From Burkholderiaceae bacterium (GTDB taxonomy: Bacteria; Pseudomonadota; Gammaproteobacteria; Burkholderiales; Burkholderiaceae), in NCBI GenBank assembly GCA_947462685.1, contig CANHPL010000004.1, positions 1-64,000 on the forward strand: a stretch of 64,000 nucleotides of DNA, in the 5' to 3' direction. Positions 41,315 through 51,874 of this stretch are shown one piece after another; the first letter of the stretch is position 1, and each line of letters begins with the position of its first letter. A program made the position numbers and the translations under genes. The notes under the pieces were generated by a model that searched no databases, had not been told where the DNA came from, and saw nothing but the letters and a program-made list of their open reading frames with translations.

Positions 41315-41345
41315 GGCTCATCTCTTGATAATCAACTGATGAGCC
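41315..41345. repeat. Interrupted inverted repeat between grpE and dnaK
   Basis: GGCTCATC (41315-41322) pairs with GATGAGCC (41338-41345). Inside, after a 2x2 mismatch, TTGA (41325-41328) pairs with TCAA (41332-41335), leaving a 3-nt loop, so almost the whole 31 nt folds into one hairpin. No T-run follows, so it is not a typical terminator. It could stabilise or process the grpE-dnaK mRNA, or be a protein-binding operator. Confidence 0.6.
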
Positions 41346-41386
41346 ATATTTGAAGAATATATAGATTATTTAATAAGGAAATAAAC

Positions 41387-43309
41387 ATGGCAAAGATTAT
41401 TGGAATCGATTTAGGCACCACCAATTCTTGTGTTGCAATTTTAGAAGGTAACACTCCGAAAGTGGTTGAAAATGCTGAAGGCGCCCGTACAACACCTTCT
41501 ATCATTGCTTATATGGAAGATGGCGAAATTCTTGTAGGAGCACCTGCCAAAAGACAGTCTGTTACTAATCCAAGGAATACCCTTTATGCTGTAAAACGCT
41601 TAATCGGAAGAAAGTTCGCTGAAAAAGAAGTGCAAAAGGATATTAATTTAATGCCCTACACAATTGCTAAGGCAGACAATGGTGATGCATGGGTTGAGGT
41701 CAGAGGCAATAAATTAGCTCCACCACAAATTTCGGCTGAAGTTTTAAGAAAAATGAAAAAAACAGCTGAAGATTACTTAGGCGAAGAAGTAACAGAGGCT
41801 GTTATTACCGTACCTGCATACTTTAACGATAGTCAAAGACAGGCAACGAAAGATGCTGGACGTATTGCTGGCCTCGATGTAAAACGTATCATTAATGAAC
41901 CTACCGCCGCTGCTCTTGCTTTCGGTTTAGACAAGGTTTCTACAGGCGATCGCAAAATAGCTGTGTACGACTTGGGTGGGGGTACTTTTGACGTATCTAT
42001 TATTGAAATTGCGGATGTTGATGGCGAAAAACAATTTGAAGTGTTATCAACCAATGGAGATACATTCCTTGGCGGCGAAGATTTTGACCAACGAATTATT
42101 GACTTTATCATTGCCGAATTTAAGAAAGAACAGGGCGTTGATTTATCAAAAGATGTGCTTGCATTACAACGGTTAAAAGAATCTGCTGAAAAAGCCAAAA
42201 TCGAGTTGTCTTCAACTGCCCAAACTGAAATTAATTTGCCTTATATAACCGCTGATGCTTCAGGTCCAAAGCATTTAAATATTAAAATGACACGTTCAAA
42301 ATTAGAGTCTTTAGTCGATGATTTAGTTGCTCGAACTATTGAGCCGTGCCGTGTTGCAATTAAAGATGCGGGCGTTTCTTTGAGTGATATTCAAGACGTT
42401 ATTTTAGTTGGCGGTATGACACGTATGCCAAAAGTTCAAGAAAAAGTGAAAGAATTTTTTGGGCAAGAGCCACGTAAGGACGTTAACCCTGATGAGGCTG
42501 TAGCTGTAGGTGCAGCGATCCAAGGAGCTGTTCTCGCTGGTGACCGTACCGATGTTTTATTGTTGGACGTAACACCTTTATCCCTTGGTATTGAAACCTT
42601 GGGCGGTGTAATGACGAAGATGATTAAAAAGAATACAACGATACCAACCAAATACGCACAAGTATTTTCTACTGCCGAAGATAATCAACCAGCGGTAACG
42701 ATTAAAGTTTTCCAAGGCGAGAGGGAGATGGCAACAGCTAATAAAACCCTCGGAGAATTTAATTTAGAGGGCATTCCGCCATCAAGTCGTGGGACCCCAC
42801 AAATTGAAGTGAGCTTTGACATTGATGCCAATGGTATTTTGCATGTGGGCGCTAAAGATAAGGCAACCGGTAAGGAAAATAAAATTACAATTAAAGCCAA
42901 CTCTGGATTATCAGAAGATGAAATCCAAAAAATGGTGAAAGATGCAGAAGAAAATGCGGAAGAAGATCGTAAGTTAAGGGAAGTTGTGGACGCTAGAAAT
43001 ACAGCGGAAGCACTTGTACATTCGACTAAAAAATCTCTTGAAGAGCATGGCGCTTCATTAGACGCTGCTGAAAAAGAGAAGATTGAAGTTGCACTGAAAG
43101 CTTTGGAAGAAGCGGCTAAAGGATCCGACAAGGCCGATATTGAAGCTAAAACAGAGGAGTTGGGCAAAGTTAGTCAAGCTCTTGGCGAAAAAGTATATGC
43201 AGCAATGGCTGAAAAAGCTAAAGCTGAAGGTGACGGGACTTCACAGGGTCAAGCAGCAAAAGATGATAATGTTGTTGATGCTGAATTCAAAGAAGTTGAT
43301 AAGAAATAA
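41387..43309 (+). CDS. dnaK: Molecular chaperone DnaK (Hsp70)
   Basis: ATP-driven Hsp70 chaperone. The 640-residue protein has the N-terminal [16 protein letters not shown] phosphate loop, [30 protein letters not shown], the linker [19 protein letters not shown], the substrate-binding domain and a helical lid ending in a charged [15 protein letters not shown] tail with the conserved EFKEV-type C-terminus. AAGGA lies about 8 nt before the ATG. dnaJ follows after 28 nt. Confidence 0.98.
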   Translation: MAKIIGIDLGTTNSCVAILEGNTPKVVENAEGARTTPSIIAYMEDGEILVGAPAKRQSVTNPRNTLYAVKRLIGRKFAEKEVQKDINLMPYTIAKADNGDAWVEVRGNKLAPPQISAEVLRKMKKTAEDYLGEEVTEAVITVPAYFNDSQRQATKDAGRIAGLDVKRIINEPTAAALAFGLDKVSTGDRKIAVYDLGGGTFDVSIIEIADVDGEKQFEVLSTNGDTFLGGEDFDQRIIDFIIAEFKKEQGVDLSKDVLALQRLKESAEKAKIELSSTAQTEINLPYITADASGPKHLNIKMTRSKLESLVDDLVARTIEPCRVAIKDAGVSLSDIQDVILVGGMTRMPKVQEKVKEFFGQEPRKDVNPDEAVAVGAAIQGAVLAGDRTDVLLLDVTPLSLGIETLGGVMTKMIKKNTTIPTKYAQVFSTAEDNQPAVTIKVFQGEREMATANKTLGEFNLEGIPPSSRGTPQIEVSFDIDANGILHVGAKDKATGKENKITIKANSGLSEDEIQKMVKDAEENAEEDRKLREVVDARNTAEALVHSTKKSLEEHGASLDAAEKEKIEVALKALEEAAKGSDKADIEAKTEELGKVSQALGEKVYAAMAEKAKAEGDGTSQGQAAKDDNVVDAEFKEVDKK

Positions 43310-43337
43310 TTTGTTGTAGTTTATTGAAGGAACAGCT

Positions 43338-44477
43338 TTGGCAACAAAAAGAGATTTTTATGAAGTTTTAGAGGTACCGAAAAACGCTTCTGACGATGAG
43401 ATAAAAAAAGCTTATCGAAAGATGGCGATGAAGTACCATCCCGATCGTAACCCTGATGATAAAACTTCAGAAGAAAAATTTAAAGAAGCCAAAGAAGCCT
43501 ATGAGGCTTTATCAGATCCTCAAAAGAAAGCCGCCTACGACCAATATGGCCATGCCGGGATAGACTCAAGCATGGGTGGTTTCGGGGGTGCTGGCGCGCA
43601 AGGTTTTGGTGGTTTTGCCGATGCTTTTGGAGATATTTTTGGGGATATCTTTGGTGCAGGTGGTGCACGTGGTGGTCGAGGTGGACCTCAAGTGTTTAAA
43701 GGTGGCGATCTTCGATACAGTATGGAGATTTCGCTCGAAGAAGCAGCCAAAGGTCACGAAACTCAAATACGGATACCTGGTTGGACAAGTTGTGACTTGT
43801 GCACTGGTACAGGCGCAGAATCTGGAAGTAAAGTTGAAACCTGTTCCACATGTAATGGGCAAGGTCAAGTCAGAGTGGCGCAAGGCTTTTTTTCTATGCA
43901 GCAGACCTGTCCAAAATGCCGCGGTAATGGCCAGTTTATAGCCAAGCCGTGTAAAAAATGTCATGGCGAAGGGCAGATCAAGCAGCAAAAGACTTTAGAA
44001 GTCAAAATCCCAGCTGGTATTGAAGATGGAATGCGTATCCGTTTAAGTGGTCATGGTGAACCAGGCATTAATCAAGGCCCTCCTGGAGATTTATATGTTG
44101 AGGTACATATTAAGCCTCATCAAGTTTTCGAAAGAGATGGTAATGACCTACATTTCCAAATGCCTATTTCATACTCAACGGCATGTTTAGGAGGTGAAGT
44201 TCAGGTCCCAACACTTGCTGGAAAAGCCAGTTTTGAAGTCGCAGAAGGAACTCAAACAGGTCGTACCTATCGACTAAGAGGAAAAGGCATTAAGGGCATT
44301 CGTTCTACTGTGCCAGGAGATTTGTATGTGCACGTACAAATTGAGACTCCTGTTAAGCTCAACGAAGAACAACGTAAATTGATTCGGGATTTAGAGAAAA
44401 GCTTGCAAGCCGATAGCCGTAAACACAATCCTCAGGAACGAGGTTGGATTGACAAAGTAAAAGGCTTTTTTAATTAA
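43338..44477 (+). CDS. dnaJ: Chaperone protein DnaJ (Hsp40)
   Basis: Co-chaperone that stimulates DnaK ATPase and delivers substrates. The 379-residue protein has an N-terminal J domain ([23 protein letters not shown] with the HPD triad), a Gly/Phe-rich linker, and four zinc-finger repeats ([32 protein letters not shown]). The start codon is TTG at 43338, with AAGG 8 nt upstream; no in-frame ATG gives the conserved J-domain start. The 3' end overlaps panB on the opposite strand by 4 nt. Confidence 0.97.
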   Translation: MATKRDFYEVLEVPKNASDDEIKKAYRKMAMKYHPDRNPDDKTSEEKFKEAKEAYEALSDPQKKAAYDQYGHAGIDSSMGGFGGAGAQGFGGFADAFGDIFGDIFGAGGARGGRGGPQVFKGGDLRYSMEISLEEAAKGHETQIRIPGWTSCDLCTGTGAESGSKVETCSTCNGQGQVRVAQGFFSMQQTCPKCRGNGQFIAKPCKKCHGEGQIKQQKTLEVKIPAGIEDGMRIRLSGHGEPGINQGPPGDLYVEVHIKPHQVFERDGNDLHFQMPISYSTACLGGEVQVPTLAGKASFEVAEGTQTGRTYRLRGKGIKGIRSTVPGDLYVHVQIETPVKLNEEQRKLIRDLEKSLQADSRKHNPQERGWIDKVKGFFN

Positions 44478-45298
44478 TCACTAAAACAGTGTTCAGGTGC
44501 TGGAAATGCACCTGATTTCACTTCACTGATATACAGTTCAACTGCTTTTTCAATTGATCCGCACTGGGAAAGAAAGTTTTTTACAAATTTAGGTTGCCTG
44601 CCTGGAAATGCTCCGAGAGCATCATGCATCACAAGCACCTGTCCTGAACAATCAGGACCAGCCCCAATCCCTATGGTGGGAATCTGAATAGACTCAGTAA
44701 TTTTTTTTCCTAAAGAAGAAGGCACCGCCTCTAAAACTAACATTTGCGCACCAGCGGCTTCGAGGTTTTTAGCGTCATCAAGCATTTGTTGGGCTTGTGC
44801 AGCAGATTTACCTTGTACTTTAAAGCCGCCTAAAGTGTTTACAGATTGAGGGGTTAAACCTAAATGCGCACATACTGGAATACCTTGTGTGACGAGATGC
44901 TCAATCGTTGGAGCCAACCAAGTACCGCCTTCTAGCTTGATCATTTTGGCACCTGCTTGCATAAGAAGTGCTGCGTTTCGAAGGGCACTTTTCGTATCTC
45001 CGTAGGAAGCAAACGGCATATCGGCAATCAAAAAGGTTCGTTTAATATTTCGGCTCACACAGGCTGTGTGGTAAACCATGTCTTCAATTTTTACTGGAAG
45101 GGTGGATGTATGACCCTGAATGACATTTCCAAGGGAGTCCCCAACTAAAATGACATCAATTCCTATTTGATCAAAAAGAGTTCCAAAACTCGCATCATAG
45201 GCAGTTAAAGAGGAAATTTTATCTCCGTCAGCACGCATTTTAAATAATGAGCTGATGGTTAAAGCCTTTGTTTCTTGGTTTACTTGTAAATAAGACAT
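44474..45298 (-). CDS. panB: 3-methyl-2-oxobutanoate hydroxymethyltransferase
   Basis: First committed step of pantothenate synthesis, forming ketopantoate. The 274-residue protein has [80 protein letters not shown] and [20 protein letters not shown], including the Mg2+-binding aspartates. It is 43 bases downstream of folK on the same strand and convergent with dnaJ. Confidence 0.96.
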   Translation of the reverse strand: MSYLQVNQETKALTISSLFKMRADGDKISSLTAYDASFGTLFDQIGIDVILVGDSLGNVIQGHTSTLPVKIEDMVYHTACVSRNIKRTFLIADMPFASYGDTKSALRNAALLMQAGAKMIKLEGGTWLAPTIEHLVTQGIPVCAHLGLTPQSVNTLGGFKVQGKSAAQAQQMLDDAKNLEAAGAQMLVLEAVPSSLGKKITESIQIPTIGIGAGPDCSGQVLVMHDALGAFPGRQPKFVKNFLSQCGSIEKAVELYISEVKSGAFPAPEHCFSD

Positions 45299-45341
45299 AT
45301 TAAATGATTAGGCTAAAACTTGAATATACAGAAATTTTTAC

Positions 45342-45860
45342 TTAATGGGTGTTATTTACATCACCGCTGATGAAACATTGTTGAGTGGGCAGTTTTTCAA
45401 TTTTTTGCCAAGATAAATTAGGGATTTTATTTTTGAGTTTGCCATGCATAGGCAATTCAATTTCAGGCGCTAGTTCTAATAAAGGTAAAAGAACAAACAT
45501 ACGTTCAGTCATCCGGGGATGAGGAATGATAAGTTCAGGGTCGTTACTGATGATATCTTCATAGATTAAAACATCAATATCTAGAGTGCGTGGAGCTTTT
45601 TCAAAAGGACGCTCTCTACCAAAGTGTTTTTCGACTGATTGGCAGGCATGAAGCAAGGACTTAGGTTCAAGAGTTGTTGAAATGGAAAGTACATTATTTA
45701 TGTAGTTTCCCCCTGGAGCATCAACCGGACTACTAATGTAGAAACAACTCCTCGCATTAATTTGAATCGATGGGATTTGCGCAAGACAAATGACAGCATC
45801 TGTCAAAATTTGCCTAGTATCACCAACATTACCACCTAAACCAATAAACGCGTTTGCCAT
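45342..45860 (-). CDS. folK: 2-amino-4-hydroxy-6-hydroxymethyldihydropteridine diphosphokinase
   Basis: Pyrophosphorylates 6-hydroxymethyl-dihydropterin in folate synthesis. The 172-residue protein begins MANAFIGLGGNVGDTRQILT and has the signature KAPRTLDIDVLIYEDI with the two Mg2+-binding aspartates, then LIIPHPRMTERMFVLLPLLE. It sits between pcnB (47-base gap) and panB; this folK-panB neighbourhood downstream of pcnB is widespread in proteobacteria. Confidence 0.96.
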   Translation of the reverse strand: MANAFIGLGGNVGDTRQILTDAVICLAQIPSIQINARSCFYISSPVDAPGGNYINNVLSISTTLEPKSLLHACQSVEKHFGRERPFEKAPRTLDIDVLIYEDIISNDPELIIPHPRMTERMFVLLPLLELAPEIELPMHGKLKNKIPNLSWQKIEKLPTQQCFISGDVNNTH

Positions 45861-45907
45861 TCGTCACCTTTTTTCGTGGCGCTAATTATAGATACTTTAA
45901 TCAATTT

Positions 45908-47320
45908 TCAGGAAGCTTGCTCAGGATCATGATTTTTGATATCTTCACCATGATTTTTATGGGCTCCGCGTCTCCTTCGACGTGATTTACCTAGAGTACT
46001 TGAAGAATTTAGTGGGGATTCTTCTTTCGCGCTTAACAATAATTTTTCTTGTTCTGGCAAATCTGCCAATTGAAAATCCTCCCACCACTGTGAAAGAGAT
46101 GTCGGTAGTTCATCGGCCAAGCATCGCAGGCATAAAAAATCATAACCAGCTCTAAAGCGGGGTGACTCTAACAGCCGATATGGCACTTTTCCAATTCTTT
46201 TTTCAAATCTAGGCTGAAGGCTCCAAATCTCACGCATATCCGTTTCAAATCTTCGTTGAATCGCAAAAGTTTCACGCTGATTTGCGAGAACCGAGTCAAT
46301 TGCAGCATGTAAAGCTGGGATAAGGGGTTTCCCCGTTTGTAACTCGTTTTGCCAGCCAAGGTAAACTTCATGCCAAAGCAATGTGGCAAATAAAAAGCCA
46401 GGGGAGATTGATTTGCCAAGCAGCACTCTTTCATCAGTTCGGGCAAGCGCTATTTTTGCAAAATGACTGAGCTTGTCTTGCTCAAAAATAGCATCAATCA
46501 TGGGCAATAGCCCTTGGCCCAAACCAACATCTCTTAAAGCCTCTAAGGACGCCCAAGCATGTCCTGACATCAACAGCTTTAATATTTCATCAAAGAGTCG
46601 CGCACTAGGCACATCATGAATTAATGGCGCCAATTCTTGAATTGGCGCTAAGGTCTTGGCCTCAATACGAAAACCTGTTTTTGCAGCAAAACGTACCGCT
46701 CTAAGCATCCGGATTGGATCTTCACGGTAACGCTTTTCTGGATCCCCAATCATCCGCATGAAGCGTTCTTTCATATCATACATACCACCATGGTAATCAA
46801 GAACTACCCCATTACTGGGGTTGTAATACAAAGCATTGATTGTAAAGTCACGTCTTGCGGCATCTTCTGAGTGTGAACCCCAGATGTTATCTCGTAAAAT
46901 TCGACCACTTTCGGTAATATGTTCTCCTTCATCATGAACCATGGCTCGAAATGTAGAAACTTCAATAATTTCTGGTTTATTACCGCCATAAAAAGTGACA
47001 TGAACAATTTGAAATCGACGACCTATCAAGCGTGATTTTCTAAATACTGCTTGAACTTGATCCGGTGTGGCATTCGTTGCCACATCAAAATCTTTTGGAA
47101 CAATTCCTAATATTAAGTCCCGAACGGCACCACCTACGATAAAAGCTTCGTATCCAGCTTGCTGAAGAGCTTGAGTTACTTTGATGGCATTTTTAGAAAT
47201 ATGATCTTGATTAATTTGATGATCTTGGAAACTAATCTCTTTAGCGACCTTTTTTTTAGATGAAGGCGAAGTCGGTGAAGGTTTTTTACCTAAAATACGA
47301 CGTATGATTTTTTGCATCAT
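45908..47320 (-). CDS. pcnB: Poly(A) polymerase PcnB
   Basis: Adds poly(A) tails to RNA 3' ends, marking them for decay. The protein (470 residues from the ATG at 47320) shows the nucleotidyltransferase motif FIVGGAVRDLILGIVPKDFDVATNA, RRFQIVHVTF, RRDFTINALYYNPSNG and EDPIRMLRAVRFAAKTGF. The C-terminal tail is basic (GKSRRRRRGAHKNHG), typical of PcnB rather than CCA-adding enzyme. The ATGA overlap with the preceding HAD gene supports this start; the frame extends further to a TTG at 47344. Confidence 0.95.
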   Translation of the reverse strand: MMQKIIRRILGKKPSPTSPSSKKKVAKEISFQDHQINQDHISKNAIKVTQALQQAGYEAFIVGGAVRDLILGIVPKDFDVATNATPDQVQAVFRKSRLIGRRFQIVHVTFYGGNKPEIIEVSTFRAMVHDEGEHITESGRILRDNIWGSHSEDAARRDFTINALYYNPSNGVVLDYHGGMYDMKERFMRMIGDPEKRYREDPIRMLRAVRFAAKTGFRIEAKTLAPIQELAPLIHDVPSARLFDEILKLLMSGHAWASLEALRDVGLGQGLLPMIDAIFEQDKLSHFAKIALARTDERVLLGKSISPGFLFATLLWHEVYLGWQNELQTGKPLIPALHAAIDSVLANQRETFAIQRRFETDMREIWSLQPRFEKRIGKVPYRLLESPRFRAGYDFLCLRCLADELPTSLSQWWEDFQLADLPEQEKLLLSAKEESPLNSSSTLGKSRRRRRGAHKNHGEDIKNHDPEQAS

Positions 47321-48000
47321 GCAAATAAATGAAGTATCTTCCAAGCTCTCTCTTGCGCAAGATTGGCAAGCCTTGGATCTGGATTGGTCGCAATAGGTAC
47401 TTTGACTTTTTCCAACAGTGGTAAATCGTTCATTGAATCAGAATAAAAAATGCTATTTTGCACATGATCTAAACTTAAGCCCAAACTTTCGAGCCAGTTT
47501 TCTACATGGACAACCTTGCCCGCTTGAAAATTGGGTAAACCTTGAACTTTACCTGTAAATTCACCATCCGTGCTAATTTCTGGCTCAGTGGCGATGAGGT
47601 GTTGAATCCCAAAACGTGTAGCAATAGGTTTTGTCACAAAGCTATTTGTAGCCGTGACGATTGAACAAATATGCCCTAAATCAAGATGTTGATTGACGAG
47701 TTCAATTGCTTTTGGATGTATTTGAGGTTCAATCTTTTTTTTCATGAACTCGCCATGCCATGTTTCGAGTTGTTTTCTTGGGTGGCTTGCAAGAGGTTTT
47801 AATGCAAAGCTCAAAAATTCATCAATATTGAGTGTGCCAGCCTTATATGCCTCATAAAAACGATTATTAGCTTGCTCATATTCTTCTTGATTGACAACGC
47901 CTAATTCAACCAAAAAATGTCCCCAGGCATGATCACTATCGATTGGTAAGAGCGTATTATCTAAATCAAAAAAAACGAGAGTTGGAGAGTTGAGAGACAT
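47317..48000 (-). CDS. HAD-IB family hydrolase (SerB/CicA-like phosphatase)
   Basis: A 227-residue haloacid-dehalogenase phosphatase. Motif I is LVFFDLDNTLLPIDSDHAWG (DxDxT), motif II is SIVTATNSF, and the C-terminal acidic motif is FYSDSMNDLPLLEKV. It belongs to the IB subfamily with phosphoserine phosphatase; histidinol-phosphate or related phosphomonoesters are possible substrates, but none can be assigned. It lies 3 nt after hda and overlaps pcnB by 4 nt. Confidence 0.88.
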   Translation of the reverse strand: MSLNSPTLVFFDLDNTLLPIDSDHAWGHFLVELGVVNQEEYEQANNRFYEAYKAGTLNIDEFLSFALKPLASHPRKQLETWHGEFMKKKIEPQIHPKAIELVNQHLDLGHICSIVTATNSFVTKPIATRFGIQHLIATEPEISTDGEFTGKVQGLPNFQAGKVVHVENWLESLGLSLDHVQNSIFYSDSMNDLPLLEKVKVPIATNPDPRLANLAQERAWKILHLFA

Positions 48001-48003
48001 GAG

Positions 48004-48744
48004 TTATGTTTTATTTTTTAACAAGTCTCTTACTAAGGGGAGAGTAATGGAACGTTTGGTTTGTAAAGAGTATTGATCCAATGCTTCTACAAGGCTAATT
48101 AAGCTTGGCATGTCGCGATGAAAATTATCTAGAAGCCAAGGAGCAATATCTTCAGACCACTTTAAACCTTTGGCGGTTGCAAAATCTTTGAGTGCTTTAA
48201 TTTTTTCATCATCTTGCAATGTGTGAAGTTCAAAATTAAGTCCAGAGGATAGTCGAGAAGCAATATCGCTTCGTAAGGCAAGCCCTGAAATAGATTGTGA
48301 TCCGGTAGAAATAATAAGAATTTCTTCATCATCTTTTGCTTCAATCAGCAATCTAAAAAAGGCCTTTTGTTCATTCTCTTTGAGATGGTCAACGTTATCA
48401 ATCAGGTAAAGCTTATGGACTAACATATTTCCATAATCAAGATAGCTCCAGAGAGAGCTCCCGGACTCCAAGAAGCATGTACTTAATTCATTTTCTTGAG
48501 CAATTCCATTTAAGGCCTTAAGTAAATGGGTTTTGCCACAACCTTGAGGACCCCAAAAGTAAAGTATTTCTAATTCAGGATTTGGGTTCGATTGGTTTTC
48601 CCAATAAAGTTCTAGAGACTTTAAAACAGTAATAATATTGGCACCATTTTTTCGATCTTTTTTTGATAAAACAAAATTATCTAAAGTTGGCGGTGGCGAT
48701 AATAAAATATCTAAGGTAAATTGTTGAGGTTTTTTGCTTGTCAT
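48004..48744 (-). CDS. hda: DnaA regulatory inactivator Hda
   Basis: DnaA-like AAA+ protein that with the sliding clamp promotes ATP hydrolysis on DnaA after initiation. The 246-residue protein has Walker A FWGPQGCGKTHLLKAL and Walker B LYLIDNVDHLKENEQK, and lacks DnaA's C-terminal DNA-binding domain. The N-terminus has QFTLDILLSPPPTLDNFV; the QFTLDIL-type stretch resembles the clamp-binding motif of Hda. It directly abuts the permease gene upstream and precedes the HAD gene. Confidence 0.92.
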   Translation of the reverse strand: MTSKKPQQFTLDILLSPPPTLDNFVLSKKDRKNGANIITVLKSLELYWENQSNPNPELEILYFWGPQGCGKTHLLKALNGIAQENELSTCFLESGSSLWSYLDYGNMLVHKLYLIDNVDHLKENEQKAFFRLLIEAKDDEEILIISTGSQSISGLALRSDIASRLSSGLNFELHTLQDDEKIKALKDFATAKGLKWSEDIAPWLLDNFHRDMPSLISLVEALDQYSLQTKRSITLPLVRDLLKNKT

Positions 48745-49761
48745 TTAAGTATTACTGTTGAACCATTGACTAGTGAGCAATTTGTGTTTGAAGTGGCGAA
48801 ATGCAACAAGACAGATTGCAGACATAGGGAATGCAAGAAGAATACCAAAGAATCCAAAAAGCTGCCCAAATACCATCAAAGCAAAGAGTACAGTAACCGG
48901 ATGAAGCCCAATTCTTTCCCCAACAAGGCGCGGTGTTAATACAAAGCTTTCAAGAAGTTGTCCAACACCGTAAAGAACTAAAACAGCGATCAAAGCATTT
49001 CCAGGACCAAATTGTAATAAAGTCGCCAGTAGAGATAATATAAAGCTAATTAAAAATCCAACGTATGGAATAAATGCAACCAAACCTGTAAACATACCTA
49101 ATGGAATGGCGCTTTGAACACCAATTAAAAGTAATCCCAGGCTATAAAAACAAGCCAAAACAATCATCAATAAGACTTGACCACGTAAGTAATGCGACAC
49201 TAAAACGTCAACTTCTTTTGCAAGATCAAGGAACGTTTCACGAAATCGAACGGGGATAAATTCTTCAATCATCTTGAAGAATTTATCCCATTCTAATAAT
49301 AGATAAAAAAGAACAAACAAAACAAGCACAGTATTTGCGAAAAATCCCAAGACAGAGCTAGACGATTTAATAATGGTGCCTATAGATTGAGTTACTAAGA
49401 CATTGGCATGATCTGTAATTTGAGATGTAATTTGAGATTGAACCACTTCACGAATAGCACCCCAATCTAACTTCACATTAAAAGTTGCAAGCGCAGGCTC
49501 TAGCCACTCTTGAAGATTTTTGAGCCAAATAGGAAATTGAGCTTTAAAAAGTGGAATTTCATGCTGTAATAAATTAAGTAAGAGTAAAAGAATGACAATA
49601 CTTGCGAAAACACCAACAAGAAGAGAAATTAGTGCAGCCAGAATACGGGGCATTTTGAGCTGTACTAAACGCTCTGTTAGAGGCTCTAACATATAGGCAA
49701 AGATAAAGGCTGCCAAAAAAGGCATCAAAATTTCAATCAAGCTAGAAAAAAAATCAGACAT
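48745..49761 (-). CDS. AI-2E transporter/PerM family membrane protein
   Basis: About 338 residues with seven or eight hydrophobic segments, including the C-terminal TGLVAFIPYVGFLISFILSLL and LVGERIGLHPVTVLFALMVFGQLFGFFG, typical of the UPF0118/AI-2E exporter family. Substrate is unknown; the family name should not be read as proof of autoinducer transport. The start could be GTG 49770, ATG 49767 or ATG 49761. AAGG at 49774-49771 is best spaced for 49761 (MSDFFSSLIEIL). In many proteobacteria this gene lies beside hda and purM, as here. Confidence 0.88.
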   Translation of the reverse strand: MSDFFSSLIEILMPFLAAFIFAYMLEPLTERLVQLKMPRILAALISLLVGVFASIVILLLLLNLLQHEIPLFKAQFPIWLKNLQEWLEPALATFNVKLDWGAIREVVQSQITSQITDHANVLVTQSIGTIIKSSSSVLGFFANTVLVLFVLFYLLLEWDKFFKMIEEFIPVRFRETFLDLAKEVDVLVSHYLRGQVLLMIVLACFYSLGLLLIGVQSAIPLGMFTGLVAFIPYVGFLISFILSLLATLLQFGPGNALIAVLVLYGVGQLLESFVLTPRLVGERIGLHPVTVLFALMVFGQLFGFFGILLAFPMSAICLVAFRHFKHKLLTSQWFNSNT

Positions 49762-49814
49762 TGCCATCACCTTGAATTAGAATCTTCTCATTCTACTGAG
49801 TTCATAGGAATGAT

Positions 49815-50891
49815 ATGTCAAATTCGACAAGTAAAGATTCAAATTTAAAAAATAACCTGCAAACCCAAGGACTGTCTTATAAAGATGCTGGCGTTGATAT
49901 AGACGCTGGGGACGCTTTGGTTGAGAGAATTAAGCCCCTAGCTAAGAAAACGATGCGTGAAGGCGTTCTAGCTGGTATCGGAGGCTTTGGCGCCCTTTTT
50001 GAGGTGCCCAAACGATTTCAAGAGCCAGTGTTAGTCTCTGGTACAGATGGTGTTGGGACAAAATTGAAATTAGCCTTTGAGTGGCAGATTCATGACACGG
50101 TAGGCCAGGATTTAGTTGCTATGAGCGTCAATGATATTTTGGTTCAGGGTGCTGAGTCCTTGTTTTTTCTAGATTATTTTGCTTGTGGCCACTTATCCGT
50201 AGATGTTGCAGCTACAGTTGTGGGTGGCATTGCACAGGGGTGCGAAATCGCTGGTTGCGCACTTATTGGGGGTGAAACTGCTGAAATGCCAGGTATGTAT
50301 CCTGACGGGGAGTACGATTTGGCAGGATTTGCAGTGGGAGTTGTAGAAAAGTCGAAAATTATTACAGGCAAAACCATCACTCCGGGAGATGTTGTACTTG
50401 GTTTAGCTTCCAGTGGGGCACATTCCAATGGCTATTCTCTTATCCGTAAAATTATTGAAGTGAGTGGTGCAAACAGGAATTTTGATATGGGGGGTCGATC
50501 ACTTGAAGAGGTGGTAATGACCCCAACTAAAATTTATGTAAAGCCTGTATTGGAGTTATTGAATCTAATCAATATTAAGGGTATGGCTCATATTACGGGC
50601 GGTGGTTTAGTAGAAAATATCCCGCGCGTTTTGCCTGATCACGTTCAAGCAGTGCTGCATCGAGATGCATGGCAAATGCCCCATTTATTCCAATGGCTAT
50701 CAAAAGCAGGAAACGTAGATGATCAAGAAATGTATCGTGTTTTCAATTGTGGCATTGGCTTGGCAATCATTTTGCCTGCTCAAGATTTGAGTTTAGCAAT
50801 GGAATTTTTGAAAAAACATGATATCGAGAGTTTTCAGTTAGGTGAAATTGTAGAGCGCCCCCCAGGAGCGCATCAAACCATTGTTATCTAA
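49815..50891 (+). CDS. purM: Phosphoribosylformylglycinamidine cyclo-ligase
   Basis: Fifth step of purine synthesis, closing the imidazole ring to give AIR. The 358-residue protein has [90 protein letters not shown] and [19 protein letters not shown], the known active-site stretches. It diverges from the permease gene and convergently overlaps miaA by 8 nt. Confidence 0.97.
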   Translation: MSNSTSKDSNLKNNLQTQGLSYKDAGVDIDAGDALVERIKPLAKKTMREGVLAGIGGFGALFEVPKRFQEPVLVSGTDGVGTKLKLAFEWQIHDTVGQDLVAMSVNDILVQGAESLFFLDYFACGHLSVDVAATVVGGIAQGCEIAGCALIGGETAEMPGMYPDGEYDLAGFAVGVVEKSKIITGKTITPGDVVLGLASSGAHSNGYSLIRKIIEVSGANRNFDMGGRSLEEVVMTPTKIYVKPVLELLNLINIKGMAHITGGGLVENIPRVLPDHVQAVLHRDAWQMPHLFQWLSKAGNVDDQEMYRVFNCGIGLAIILPAQDLSLAMEFLKKHDIESFQLGEIVERPPGAHQTIVI

Positions 50892-51867
50892 ACATTTGAA
50901 GGTGTTGAAGGCAGGCATTGATAGCTTGAGGTAAAAAATCCTTGCTGCCAGGATCTATGACATGACGACTAGGCATCGCCCTTAGCCAGGTAAGCTGTCT
51001 TTTACCTAGTTGTCGACTAGCTGCTAGTCCTGCTTCAACGAAATCTTTATAAGTTATTTCATGATTGAAGTAACTTATCGCTTGTCGATAACCTACAGCC
51101 CTCATGGAAGGTAATTCAGGTTTGATATTGGGATGATTTAAAAGTAATTGAACCTCATCCAAAAAACCTTGATCGAGCATATGCATGAAGCGCATTCGAA
51201 TCCGTTCATGAAGCCACCCACGGTCTTCAGGCTCTAGTGAGACCAAATTATTTGCAAAAGATGCATCATCCCGAGATTCTGAGTAGGGTTGTAAAGCCAA
51301 AAACTCTGACATAGGCGTGCCAGTCATTGTATAAATCTCTAAAGCACGAGAAACTCTTTGAGTATCTCCCGCAGGGAGCCTTGAAGCAGTTTGTGGATCA
51401 ATGTTCTGTAATTTTTCATACATGGCATCCCAGCCGATTTCAGATGCTTCTTGAGCGATTTTTACACGAATTTCAGGGGATGTTGCTGGCAAGTCAGTAA
51501 GTCCTTGCACCAAGGCTCGCCAATACAGCATAGTGCCACCCACAATGATTGGCACATGACCTCGAGACTTAATTTCACTTGCCCACTGAATAGCATCCTT
51601 GGCAAACTGAGCTGCAGAATAACTTTGCCAAGGTTCTCGAATATTCAAGCCATGGTGAGGAATTAAGGCTTGTGCTTCGAGACTCGGCTTTGCGGTACCA
51701 ATATCCATGCCTTTGTATACCAGTGCCGAGTCCATGCTGATGATTTCAACAGACATACCGCAAAGTTTGGCAGATTTTGCAAGTTCAAATGACAAGGTAC
51801 TTTTACCACTTGCAGTTGGCCCCACAATGGCAAGAATATTTTCTAAAGGATGTTTAGAAAATGACAT
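50884..51867 (-). CDS. miaA: tRNA dimethylallyltransferase
   Basis: Prenylates A37 of tRNAs that read UNN codons. The 327-residue protein has the P-loop [74 protein letters not shown] and the C-terminal [14 protein letters not shown], all diagnostic. It follows mutL after 7 nt; a mutL-miaA pair is common and in gammaproteobacteria is followed by hfq, which is not the case here. Confidence 0.96.
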   Translation of the reverse strand: MSFSKHPLENILAIVGPTASGKSTLSFELAKSAKLCGMSVEIISMDSALVYKGMDIGTAKPSLEAQALIPHHGLNIREPWQSYSAAQFAKDAIQWASEIKSRGHVPIIVGGTMLYWRALVQGLTDLPATSPEIRVKIAQEASEIGWDAMYEKLQNIDPQTASRLPAGDTQRVSRALEIYTMTGTPMSEFLALQPYSESRDDASFANNLVSLEPEDRGWLHERIRMRFMHMLDQGFLDEVQLLLNHPNIKPELPSMRAVGYRQAISYFNHEITYKDFVEAGLAASRQLGKRQLTWLRAMPSRHVIDPGSKDFLPQAINACLQHLQMFR

Positions 51868-51874
51868 ATTAAAC

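Noticed and set aside
42685..43167. A 160-codon open frame antisense to dnaK (and a 121-codon one at 41833-42198)
   Set aside because: Low-complexity Ser/Ala/Phe-rich translations mirror dnaK codon structure; no ribosome site or family resemblance. Shadow frames.
43566..43988. Long open frames on both strands in alternative frames within dnaJ
   Set aside because: They arise from the Gly-rich and Cys-rich repeats of DnaJ; the J domain, linker and zinc fingers show the true frame is intact.
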